DNA of 44,980 nucleotides from Deltaproteobacteria bacterium. GTDB lineage: Bacteria; Myxococcota_A; UBA9042. Below the pieces are notes generated by a model, which was given only the letters and a program-made list of their open reading frames with translations, had not been told where the DNA came from and did not search any database. Location of the stretch: the NCBI GenBank assembly GCA_016875335.1, contig VGRO01000027.1:1-44980 (forward strand), written 5' to 3'. The position numbers were made by a program, and so were the translations under genes. Below are positions 23,912 through 32,041 of the stretch, piece after piece. Within the stretch, counting starts at the first letter, position 1, and each line of letters starts with the position of its first letter.

Positions 23912-25798
23912 TCAATTCGGAATCAGGAACTTCGGGCAGTACACGTCACTGGTCGCCATCGAGGTGCTGTTGAGCGACGCGCTCGCCAGCTTGTCAGCGC
24001 CTCCATACAACAGGACGCAGTCGTTGCGCAGGCTGAGCGCGCTGTGGCCGCCGCGCAGCACGAACTTGGCCGCGGCCGTCATCTGCGCCGACCCGAGCAA
24101 CTTGCCGCTCGCGATGTCGAAGTATTGCATCGAGAAATCGGCGTCGCCGCCAAACGTCGAAAAGCCGCCGGTCAGGACCACCGCGCCCGTGCCGGCGAGG
24201 TTGGCCTGGTGCAAGAACACGCCCTTGCCGAGGCCAGCGACGCGCTTGGTCAGCAGACGACCTTTGGTGGTGTCGGTGGGTTCGACCAGTGTCAAGATGT
24301 AGGCGTCGTCCAGGCTTGGGGTCTGCCAGCCTAGGATCGCGCCTTCCCAGGCCGGCGGCGGCGAACACTGCTGCGGATGGTAGGTGGCATGGCGCGCGCC
24401 GCCCACTGAGAGGAAGCGATAGGCTTCCTTGCCGCCCTCGTCCTTGCGGCCGAGCGGGGTGAGCGTCGGAAAGAACAGCGCCATGTCGCGGTTGAGCGAC
24501 TTGGGGTTCTTGCTGTCGTAGGCGGTCGCGAAGTCGCCTTCGAGAACGTAGTCGCCAAAGAACTCGCCGGTGCCAGGCTCTGTGCTCTCCTTGAAGCGTT
24601 CCGCGTGCCTGAGCGCGGTCGGCAACGGACTGGTGCAGTCGATCGTGCTGCCCACGGTATTGCCGCCCCACACCAGGTAGCGGCTGGTGCCGTTGGGCGT
24701 CGGGCCCACATAGGCGACCGCGGCACCCGCGCGCACCGCGTTCAACTGCAATGCGTTGCCGACGTCCTTGAAGCGGCCGGTTGGCTCGTTGGGGCCGTGT
24801 TTGGCTTCGTAGAGATCACTCTTGGCGTAGTAGTCGGTGTCGCTGTGCGGCCACGGGGCGCCGCCCAGCGAGACCACATAGTCGTCGGTCAGCGCCAGCA
24901 GGTTCGGGAACACCCGCTTCTTGCAGTGCGCGCCCTGGTCTGGGCCTGCGATGAAGTTGCCGGTCGCGATGTCGAAGATCTCGTAGGTCAAGTTGGCCGC
25001 GTCGCCGGGTGACCACAGCGGAGGCGCGTTGCCGGCCGACGCCACCGACATTTTCTTGGTGCCACCGACGATCAGCACCTGGTTGGGCTTGGCCAGATAG
25101 ATCATGGCGTGGCCAGCCCGCGCCTCTTGCATGAAGCCTTTGGTCGCCGTGAACTTGCCGGTGTTCGGGTCGAAAATGTAGGCGCGGTTCGACGCCGACT
25201 CCAGCTTGACGACGTTGCCGTCTGGACTGGCGTTGGTAAACCCGCCGGAGATGAGCACGCGACCGTTGTCGATGACCGTCGTGGCGGCGAACAACGCGTT
25301 GGGCATGTTCTTGGCGCCCACGCAGGTGAAGCCCTCCACGGCCATCAACGCCATGTCGAGCGTCGTGGTGTCGTTCTTCTTGATGTTGACGCCCGTCCTG
25401 CGGCCGAACCACGTCGGTGTGGTCGCGCCCGCCGCATAGCCGAGCACCGTGACTTCGCGCGGGCTGCCGGCCGGTATCGCCGAGAACGAGGCCGAGGTCT
25501 TGCCGCCGCCCAGCGACGCCGTTGCCGCTTTGGTCAGCACGCTCTTGAGCGTGCCCGAACTGCCGTCGCGCACTTTGAGTTCCAGCGTCTTGATCTGGCC
25601 AAACGGGTCCGCCGCGGCGCCGCCACAGGTGCTGAGCGCGACCAGTTTTGCCGCCACGCCGCCGCTGCCGCCGTCCGCCGAGGCCGGCGCGTCGGCCGTT
25701 TCACCTTGGCACGCGCCCACAAGCGCCGTCATTGCCAAGGCCGCTGCGAGGCGGCACACAGGGCCAGATTCCGGCCGCGCGAACGCAGATGTCGTCAT
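23912..25798 (-). CDS. Kelch-like beta-propeller lipoprotein
   Basis: 628 residues. Lipoprotein signal (AAALAMTALVGAC, C about residue 30) followed by a Ser/Asp/Gly linker, an N-terminal beta-rich domain (LKVRDGSSGTLKS, REVTVLGYAAG), and then six or so Kelch-like blades: NGRVLISGGF, NQVLIVGG, DDYVVSLGGA, SRYLVWGG, YRFLSVGGA, AVVLTGGF and DCVLLYGGA. The GG-pairs and spaced aromatics fit a propeller, typical of surface proteins that bind sugars or proteins. ATG 25798 has GAGGGA nine bases upstream, a better fit than the in-frame GTG at 25807. Substrate unknown. Confidence 0.8.
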   Translation of the reverse strand: MTTSAFARPESGPVCRLAAALAMTALVGACQGETADAPASADGGSGGVAAKLVALSTCGGAAADPFGQIKTLELKVRDGSSGTLKSVLTKAATASLGGGKTSASFSAIPAGSPREVTVLGYAAGATTPTWFGRRTGVNIKKNDTTTLDMALMAVEGFTCVGAKNMPNALFAATTVIDNGRVLISGGFTNASPDGNVVKLESASNRAYIFDPNTGKFTATKGFMQEARAGHAMIYLAKPNQVLIVGGTKKMSVASAGNAPPLWSPGDAANLTYEIFDIATGNFIAGPDQGAHCKKRVFPNLLALTDDYVVSLGGAPWPHSDTDYYAKSDLYEAKHGPNEPTGRFKDVGNALQLNAVRAGAAVAYVGPTPNGTSRYLVWGGNTVGSTIDCTSPLPTALRHAERFKESTEPGTGEFFGDYVLEGDFATAYDSKNPKSLNRDMALFFPTLTPLGRKDEGGKEAYRFLSVGGARHATYHPQQCSPPPAWEGAILGWQTPSLDDAYILTLVEPTDTTKGRLLTKRVAGLGKGVFLHQANLAGTGAVVLTGGFSTFGGDADFSMQYFDIASGKLLGSAQMTAAAKFVLRGGHSALSLRNDCVLLYGGADKLASASLNSTSMATSDVYCPKFLIPN

Positions 25799-25841
25799 TC
25801 GAACCACTCCCTCGCCCGCGCGCTGGCGCGGCAGATAGCCG

Positions 25842-26417
25842 TCAAAAGGGCGTCAGAAACACGATCTTGTTGGCGCCGTCCACCGGGCCGACCGTGATCG
25901 GCGGCGGACTCTGACGCGCGTCCTTGGTCACGACGTAGTACATTCTTCCGTCGTCTCGGTGGGCGGTCCGGCAGATCGTGTAGTCGGGCTTGCCCGGTTC
26001 CAGCACGTACTTGTGCACGTTGGCACGGACGCGGGCCCAGTAGTTTTCCTTGATCTCCCGCGGGTTCTTGCTCGCTGGAAACAGGGCGACGAATTCCTTG
26101 AGCGACTCTTCGGTGTCCGGCTTTTGGGCGATCTGGTACATGCGCCAGATGACGCCTTCGGGGCTGGCGGGGTCGGGGTTGCTGACCCGTCGGTTGACGT
26201 CGCACAGGCCGCCCTTCTGGCGCAGGTCGTTGCCGCTGACGGTGCGCTCGGCCTCCTTCTTGCTTTCGCCCACCGCCTGGTTCGCGCCGATGGTCGTGCC
26301 CTGGTTGCAGCCGCCGGCGATGGCCAGCACTGCGAACATCGATGCCAGGCATGCCAGCACGGCGCGCGACGGAGCGCGGTCTCCGCCGTCGCGGCTGGCA
26401 TTGGACGTGGAACTCAT
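25842..26417 (-). CDS. small putative lipoprotein, function unknown
   Basis: 191 residues. N-terminus with Arg, then a hydrophobic stretch ending AIAGGC gives a lipobox, so it is probably anchored in a membrane. The mature part is charged and soluble, with no recognised domain: VSGNDLRQKGGLCDVNRRV, VIWRMYQIAQKPDTEESL, EFVALFPASKNPREIKENYW and YVLEPGKPDYTICRT. AGGAGC lies just ahead of ATG 26417. The preceding 459 bases to the kinase gene hold its presumed promoter (TATGCT at 26502-26507, with a weak TTCCAA -35). The stop is 43 bases from the Kelch-like start. Confidence 0.65.
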   Translation of the reverse strand: MSSTSNASRDGGDRAPSRAVLACLASMFAVLAIAGGCNQGTTIGANQAVGESKKEAERTVSGNDLRQKGGLCDVNRRVSNPDPASPEGVIWRMYQIAQKPDTEESLKEFVALFPASKNPREIKENYWARVRANVHKYVLEPGKPDYTICRTAHRDDGRMYYVVTKDARQSPPPITVGPVDGANKIVFLTPF

Positions 26418-26875
26418 GGCGCGCTCCTGCCTCGGTTTCGCCGCGCGGGCTGGGCCTCGTCGGGATCGCGCGGGCGGTCGCGCGACGGCAACGGGCCGCA
26501 GAGCATAGCACGGCGTGGCTACCGCTTGGAATTGGCCCGCGCACCGGTTTCGCCCCCTTGTTCGTTTTGGTGTATAGTGCCCGACGAAGTGCGCCCCGCC
26601 GTGGGCCACTTGCACAAAGGCGTGGGGTTTCACAGCCTTGGCGCAACGATCGCTGGCGAGCCGCGCTGCGGACCGTCGGCGGCGCGGTGTTCACGCGGCC
26701 GCGACCCGGTCCGGCCAACGGCGGATGAGGCCAACAACGGCAGGGGCGAAGCCAACTCGTCCCCTCGACAAGCGGTCTGGCGCAACGTCGCGCCGCCGCG
26801 CGCGTCACACGCCCAACGGTCGCGACACAGCCGCGCTTCTTCGCAGCGCAGCCGGTCGGGTCCAGCAGGAAACGG
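26418..26875. other. 458-base divergent intergenic region
   Basis: Separates the minus-strand envelope genes from the plus-strand kinase operon. It holds a TATGCT -10-like box for the minus gene (26502-26507) and a TATAGT -10-like box for the plus gene (26573-26578). The remainder, 26580-26875, is GC-rich with short open frames that look non-coding. Confidence 0.5.
26549..26578 (+). promoter_or_regulatory. possible promoter for the PEGA-domain kinase
   Basis: TATAGT at 26573-26578 preceded by a weak TTCGCC (26549-26554) with an 18-base spacer. It lies about 300 bases before ATG 26876, giving a long leader. The -10 is good, the -35 poor; an extended or alternative sigma promoter is possible. 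Confidence 0.35.
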
Positions 26876-28669
26876 ATGGACGGCAGTCAACTGGTGGGCC
26901 GCGTACTTGCCGGTCGCTACAAGCTGGTCAAGCTCATCGGCCAGGGCGGGATGGGCTCGGTCTTCCAGGGCCTGGACCAGCAGATGTCGAACCGCGTGGT
27001 GGCGATCAAGATCCTCGCCTCACATCTGGTCGCCGACGAGAAGCAGGTGGCCCGCTTCGAGCAGGAGGCGCGGGCCGCCAACCAGTTGCGCCACCCCAAC
27101 ACCATCAGCGTCATCGACTTCGGTCAGTCTGACAGCCTGATCTACATGGTGATGGAGTACCTGACGGGCGAGACGCTGACCCAGGTCCTGCGCAAGGGCA
27201 AGGTCGAGACCCAGCGCTCGCTCTACATGGTCCGTCAGGTGCTCAAGTCGTTGGCCGAGGCCCACAGCAAGGGCATCGTCCACCGCGATCTCAAACCCGA
27301 CAACATCTTTGTGTGCGAGATCTACGGCGAGAAGGACTTCATCAAGGTCATCGACTTCGGCATCGCCAAGTTCCTGGAGGCGGGCGGCCAGGAGTTGACC
27401 CAGGCCGGAAAGATGTTCGGCACGCCGCGCTACCTGTCGCCGGAGCAAGCCCAAGGTCTGCCGCTGTCGGCCGCCAGCGACTTGTATTCATTGGGCGTCA
27501 TCCTTTTCGAGATGCTGTCCGGCCGGCCGCCGTTCGTCGCCGAGGATCCGATCGCGGTCGCCATCAAACACGTGCAGGAACCGCCGCCGGCCTTCAGCGA
27601 CGTCGCGCCGGAATTGTACGTGCCCGAAGAACTCGACCACCTGGTCTTCAAGCTCCTGGCCAAGAAGGCAAACCAGCGCTTCCAGTCGGCCGAGGAAGTG
27701 CTGGAGGCCATCGATCGCGCCATGGCCGCGTTGGGCTCGCCGCGCCACCCGAGCGGTCAGTTCAATGCGGTCCACACGCGCACGCCGGGCCGGCCGATCA
27801 CGGTGCCACCGCCGTCGCGGCGATCCCAACCGCCGCCGAGCAGGCCCGCCGACCCCGACGCCGACGCGACCAGGACGCTCGATACGCTGTCCGCCGGGAC
27901 CGAACCGGCGGCGACGATGGCGATGGACGTGGCGACCGCCCTGCCCGGGGCGGAGCAAGCCAACGCCGCCACGATGGCCCTGGACACCGTGGACGCCGCC
28001 GCGCACCTGAACACCATCCGCGACCGCAGTCCCCGCGGCAGCACCCCCGCACGTTTGGCCGGCGATCGTGCTGCGGCGGGCCGCTCCGACGGAGGGACGC
28101 AGCGGCTGATCTTGCTCCTGGTCATCGCGGTCGTGCTGATCGGCGGGGCGATCACTACCGTGGTGCTGACCCGCGACGATCCTGCGATCGCTCCGGCGTC
28201 CACCGCCGTGGCCAAAGTCGACGAACCGCCCGTCGCCGAACCTGCAGCCTCGACCGACGACGGCCGAGCCAAAGTCGCACAGAAGGCGTCGGAAGCGGCC
28301 GAAGAGCCCAAGCCGGCTGAATCGCCCAAGTTGGCCGAGCCCGCGGCTGCCGCTTCGCCGACGGTCGCCGCGCCCGAACCGCCCAAGGCCGCGGCGCCCG
28401 CGGTCGCTCCGAAGATGGTCATCACCAGCAAGCCGGACGGTGCGGCGGTCCTGCAAGATGGCAAGGACGTGGGCAAGACCCCGTTCACGGTCGAACTGGC
28501 CCCAGGAAAGTTCGCGAAGTTGCAACTCAAGAAAGACGGCTACGATCCGTTCGAGGTGGAGTTTGCCACGCTCGCGGTGCTGGCGCCGTCCAAGCCCCTT
28601 TTCGAAGCGACGCTCACGGCGAGCAAGTCGGTCATCAAGAAAGTGGTCAAAAAGCCCAAGTGGGACTGA
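26876..28669 (+). CDS. Ser/Thr protein kinase with membrane segment and external PEGA domain
   Basis: 597 residues. The Hanks-type catalytic domain spans about 14-285: Gly loop GQGGMGSVF (22-30), ATP Lys45, HRDLKPDN (136-143), DFG (160-162), the FGTPRYLSPEQ substrate/activation segment and SDLYSLGVILFEML. All catalytic residues are present, so it should be active. A Pro/Ser/Ala-rich juxtamembrane stretch (290-405), a single membrane helix (411-431), a long Ala/Pro/Lys-rich linker and a C-terminal PEGA domain (about 513-581, ITSKPDGAAVLQDGKDVGKTP) follow. PEGA lies outside the membrane and may bind peptidoglycan or another surface ligand that controls the kinase. First gene of the 26.9-32.0 kb group. 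ATG 26876 follows CAGGAAACGG. Confidence 0.95.
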   Translation: MDGSQLVGRVLAGRYKLVKLIGQGGMGSVFQGLDQQMSNRVVAIKILASHLVADEKQVARFEQEARAANQLRHPNTISVIDFGQSDSLIYMVMEYLTGETLTQVLRKGKVETQRSLYMVRQVLKSLAEAHSKGIVHRDLKPDNIFVCEIYGEKDFIKVIDFGIAKFLEAGGQELTQAGKMFGTPRYLSPEQAQGLPLSAASDLYSLGVILFEMLSGRPPFVAEDPIAVAIKHVQEPPPAFSDVAPELYVPEELDHLVFKLLAKKANQRFQSAEEVLEAIDRAMAALGSPRHPSGQFNAVHTRTPGRPITVPPPSRRSQPPPSRPADPDADATRTLDTLSAGTEPAATMAMDVATALPGAEQANAATMALDTVDAAAHLNTIRDRSPRGSTPARLAGDRAAAGRSDGGTQRLILLLVIAVVLIGGAITTVVLTRDDPAIAPASTAVAKVDEPPVAEPAASTDDGRAKVAQKASEAAEEPKPAESPKLAEPAAAASPTVAAPEPPKAAAPAVAPKMVITSKPDGAAVLQDGKDVGKTPFTVELAPGKFAKLQLKKDGYDPFEVEFATLAVLAPSKPLFEATLTASKSVIKKVVKKPKWD

Positions 28670-28694
28670 TGGTCCGCAACTGGAGGATGGCGCC

Positions 28695-29885
28695 GTGACC
28701 CGACTCGCAAGGCAGAGCATGGAACGGATCGGCAGGTCGGTCGCGCGCATGGTCACCGTGCTCGGCTGCGCCACACTCGCGGGGGTGCTCGCCTTCGCGG
28801 GCGGTCCCAGTGCGGCCGTCGCCGGTCCGGCGGACAACGAAACCAGGGCCTACGCCATCTACAAGGAAGCCAAGGAGAAATACGACGCCAAGGACTTCGA
28901 GCGCGCCGCCGAGTTGGCAGAGCAGGCCGAAAAGCTCTTCCCGCATCCCAACATCATGCTGCTCAAGGGCAGCGCGCTGCGACAACTGGGCAAGCTGCGC
29001 GAGGCGGAAGCCGCGTTCAAGCAGTGCAAGGTCCAGGCGGCGCAGCTTTCCAAGAAAGCGCTGCAGAACCTGACCGACGAAATCCTGGCCGTCAGCGACG
29101 AAATGCGCAGCAAGGGCGAACTGGTCGTCGTCGTCGAGCCGGCGGGCGAGGCGCGCGTCCAGATCGACGGCACCGAGGTCGTCGTACCCTATGCCCGTTG
29201 GATAGCCCCGGGCCGCAAGAAGGTCGAAGCGGGCGCGCCCGGCCGCAAGCCCGTTACCCGCGAGGTCGATGTCACGGCTGGCGCCACCGCGGAGGTCAAG
29301 ATCAACCTCGACCGCCGCGACGGCAAACTGGTGGTGGTGGTACCCGGCGGTCTGCGCGGCGTGACCGTTCGCCTCGACGGCCACACCATCGACATCGACG
29401 ACGCGGCCCGCATCGGTGACCGCACGGTCGCCCAATCGGTGGAACCCGGCGTCCACGAGGTCATCTGCGCGCGCGGTGACCGCCAGGTCGGCACCAAGAT
29501 CGAGGTAGCGGCCGATGCGCAGGTCGATGCCCGCTGCGACGGCCTGGAAGGTGGCGGCCTCGCTCCGCGCAAGCTGGCAGGGTGGGGCGGCGTCCTGGCC
29601 GGGGCCGGCATCTTCGGCTTCGGCGCGGTCAACGTGAGCTACTACGCCTACAAGTCGTCCAATGGCTTCGTCGAGAAGGTGCCCGACGGCAGCGTCTCGC
29701 GCCTGACCGGCGGGCTGGGCTATGCCGTGGTCGGCGCCGCTGTCAGTGTCGCCAGTTGGCTGCTGTTTGTGCGCGACGGCGAGACACGCACGGCCGCCTC
29801 GATCGGTGGCGACCCAGGCCCTTGGGCGGGTTCGATGGCCGACGTCACCGCGAACCGGCCGACTGGGTGGGCACCGACGCGATGA
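28695..29885 (+). CDS. TPR and PEGA domain membrane protein
   Basis: 396 residues from GTG 28695 (GGAGG ahead), or 388 from ATG 28719 (AAGG ahead); the signal peptide (VTVLGCATLAGVLAFAGGPSAAVA) is kept by both. It contains TPR-like helices at about 45-110 (AYAIYKEAKEKYDAKDFERAAELAEQ-type repeat), two successive PEGA domains (about 138-205 and 212-280) and two hydrophobic segments near the C-terminus (LAGAGIFGFGAVNVSYYAY and GYAVVGAAVSVASWLLFV). The soluble part is periplasmic. It begins 25 bases after the PEGA kinase and ends overlapping the next gene (ATGA), so it is probably in the same operon and may share the kinase's external ligand. Confidence 0.8.
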   Translation: MTRLARQSMERIGRSVARMVTVLGCATLAGVLAFAGGPSAAVAGPADNETRAYAIYKEAKEKYDAKDFERAAELAEQAEKLFPHPNIMLLKGSALRQLGKLREAEAAFKQCKVQAAQLSKKALQNLTDEILAVSDEMRSKGELVVVVEPAGEARVQIDGTEVVVPYARWIAPGRKKVEAGAPGRKPVTREVDVTAGATAEVKINLDRRDGKLVVVVPGGLRGVTVRLDGHTIDIDDAARIGDRTVAQSVEPGVHEVICARGDRQVGTKIEVAADAQVDARCDGLEGGGLAPRKLAGWGGVLAGAGIFGFGAVNVSYYAYKSSNGFVEKVPDGSVSRLTGGLGYAVVGAAVSVASWLLFVRDGETRTAASIGGDPGPWAGSMADVTANRPTGWAPTR

Positions 29886-30412
29886 CCGCCGGACCCGAAG
29901 ACTCCCAAACCGCTCCGCCTCCGACCGACCCAACCCGCGAGGCCGTGTGCCGGCGGTGCGGGACAAGCTGCCACGTCGCGGTGCCGGCCGGCGACCTGGG
30001 CAGCGTGGTCGTGCCCGGCCTGCACTGCCAGTTCCTGGTTGCAGATTCGGGCCTTTTCACCTGTGCGGTGTACGACCGACGCTTCGAGGCCGCCCCGTGG
30101 TGCCATACTGCGGAACAGGCCCAGCCGCTCGGCTACCTGGCGGCAGACTGCCCCTATGGCGCGCACCCGGAAGGAAAGGTCGCGCTGGCGCCCGAGGCCC
30201 TCGATCGTGTGTTCGGCACCGTGCTGCGCAACCTGCGCGCGTGGGGCGTGCCGACCTACATCGACCGGGTCGCCCTGTTGCGCCAGCTCGAATCGCGCAC
30301 GCGCCGCCGGTGGGCGCTGGACCCTTGGCCCGGTGATCCTGAACGCCTGCGCCTGCGTCCGGTCGGCCTGACGTTGCCGCTCGCCACGTCCGCGCGCGGA
30401 GGATCAGCGTGA
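29882..30412 (+). CDS. YkgJ-like cysteine-cluster protein
   Basis: 176 residues, starting with ATG 29882 overlapping the preceding stop (ATGA). It has the spaced cysteines of the YkgJ family (metal- or Fe-S-binding, PF03692): CRRCGTSC at about 23-30, then C49 in GLHCQFL, CAVYDRRF and WCH, and CPYG. The His/Cys spacing resembles the CxxCxxCC family but one Cys of the leading cluster is replaced. There is no signal peptide, so it is cytoplasmic. The last codons overlap the start of the amidohydrolase gene (GTGA). Its role in the operon is unclear; iron-sulfur maturation or redox sensing are only possibilities. Confidence 0.7.
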   Translation: MTAGPEDSQTAPPPTDPTREAVCRRCGTSCHVAVPAGDLGSVVVPGLHCQFLVADSGLFTCAVYDRRFEAAPWCHTAEQAQPLGYLAADCPYGAHPEGKVALAPEALDRVFGTVLRNLRAWGVPTYIDRVALLRQLESRTRRRWALDPWPGDPERLRLRPVGLTLPLATSARGGSA

Positions 30413-32034
30413 CCCCGCCCCGTCGCTGCGCCCTCGCGCTCACCCTCGCGCTCGCCCTCGCCTTCGCGGTTGCCGGGTGCGCGCCGCTGCGCGCCTTCCT
30501 GGTCCCTCCGGATCCGCACCGTCCCGCAAAAAACGTGCGCAAGCTGGCGCTCGTCGATGCCCTGGTGGTGGCCGGAGCGATCCATGGCCGACCCGGGGCG
30601 CGCGCAATCGCGGTGCGCCAAGGCCAGATTCTCGCCGTAGGCTTGCCCGCCGACGTGACACCGCTGCGCGGGCCCGAGACCCTGGTCGTCAAGGCGCCGA
30701 CCGCCTACGTGACGCCCGGTCTGGTCGATGCGCACGTCCACCTCGAGGGGGCTGCGCTGTTGCGCGACGCCGCCGATCTGCGCTCCGTCGCTTCCCCCGC
30801 CGACCTGCGCGCCGCCGTCGACCGAGCCCGCCCGCTGGCAGGCGACTGGCTGTGGGGCTTCGGCCTGTCCGATGTCGCGTGGGGCGAGCTGTCGCAGGAC
30901 GACATCGACACTGCCTGCGGCGAGACGCCGTGCTACCTGTCGCGCCGTGACGGCCACGGCGGCCGGCTGTCGTCGGGCCTCGCCTTGCGGACTTCGCCCC
31001 TTCAGCAGGCGCGCATCTCGGAGGCGCGCGGCCGGCTCGCTGGGGAGCTGGCGCGCGAGGTCTGGCGGTCGCTGCCCTCGCCGCGTCTGGACCGCATGCG
31101 CCCGCTGGTCCAGCAGGTTCTGGACGAAATGGCAGCGACCGGCATCGTCGAAGTGCATACCATGGGCGAGTCTGCGGCGCTCGTGCATGCGCTGCGGGCG
31201 CTGGAGCGCGAAGGCCGCCTGCCGGTGCGGGTAGTCGTGTACCTCGACGCCGAGCGCCCGGAGGCCGCGCTGTTGCTCGAAGGCCGTGGGCTTGTGCGTG
31301 ACACGCCGCGGGTGCGCGTCGCAGGCGTCAAGTTGTGGCTCGATGGCACCTTGGGCGGCCACAGCGCTGCGCTGCAGCTGCCGTATTCGGACACGCCGAC
31401 ATCGGGAGAGCTGCGCTATACCGATGGCGTGCTGCGCGAGCGGATCGCCGAGGCTGACCGCGCCGGCCTCCAGGTCGCCCTGCACGCCATCGGCGACCGG
31501 GCCGTGGCGCAGGTGGCGCGGACCCTGCGCAACATGGTTCGATCCCCTACCGCGCCGCCCGTGCGCATCGAACACGCGCAGGTGGTGCCACCCGAACTGC
31601 GCGAACAGCTCTGGGGCCTTGCGGTCGAATGCAGCGTACAGCCGCGCCACGCCGGGGCCGACGCGCCATTTGCCCGCGCCCGGTTGGGCGACGACCGCCT
31701 CGCCTGGGCCTATCCCGCACTTGCGCTTGCGCCCGTGTGCAGCGTGCGCGCCGGCTCCGACTACCCGGTTGCCGCGTCGGATGCGCTGGCCGATTGGCGG
31801 GTCATGGCGGCGACCAATCCGGTCGAACTCGGCGGCGAAGCGACCCAAGGCACCGTCGCTGACCTCGCCCTGGCGGCCCTGACCCCGGGAGGAACCGCTC
31901 GCGGAAGGCCAACTGTACTCGAGGGGCGGGTCGCCGACTTCGTGGTCTGGGACCGCAACCCGTTCGCGGCTGCCGGCGCCCGGCCCACCCACGTGTGCGT
32001 AGGCGGCCAGGTCCAGGCCATCGTCCGGCCTTGA
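30409..32034 (+). CDS. amidohydrolase family protein, lipoprotein (YtcJ-like)
   Basis: 541 residues from GTG 30409, which overlaps the previous stop codon (GTGA). The lipobox VAGC (C24) anchors it to a membrane. The amidohydrolase core has DAHVHLEG (metal ligands), VKLWLDGTLGGHSAAL, LHAIGDRAV, IEHAQVV and a final GSDYPV metal ligand, as in the YtcJ-like (PF07969) branch, whose members hydrolyse amide-like or cyclic amide substrates; the exact substrate cannot be read. An enzyme anchored at the surface next to a kinase operon is unusual. Last gene of the group; the convergent barrel gene ends 8 bases away. Confidence 0.85.
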   Translation: MTPPRRCALALTLALALAFAVAGCAPLRAFLVPPDPHRPAKNVRKLALVDALVVAGAIHGRPGARAIAVRQGQILAVGLPADVTPLRGPETLVVKAPTAYVTPGLVDAHVHLEGAALLRDAADLRSVASPADLRAAVDRARPLAGDWLWGFGLSDVAWGELSQDDIDTACGETPCYLSRRDGHGGRLSSGLALRTSPLQQARISEARGRLAGELAREVWRSLPSPRLDRMRPLVQQVLDEMAATGIVEVHTMGESAALVHALRALEREGRLPVRVVVYLDAERPEAALLLEGRGLVRDTPRVRVAGVKLWLDGTLGGHSAALQLPYSDTPTSGELRYTDGVLRERIAEADRAGLQVALHAIGDRAVAQVARTLRNMVRSPTAPPVRIEHAQVVPPELREQLWGLAVECSVQPRHAGADAPFARARLGDDRLAWAYPALALAPVCSVRAGSDYPVAASDALADWRVMAATNPVELGGEATQGTVADLALAALTPGGTARGRPTVLEGRVADFVVWDRNPFAAAGARPTHVCVGGQVQAIVRP

Positions 32035-32041
32035 TGGCGGC

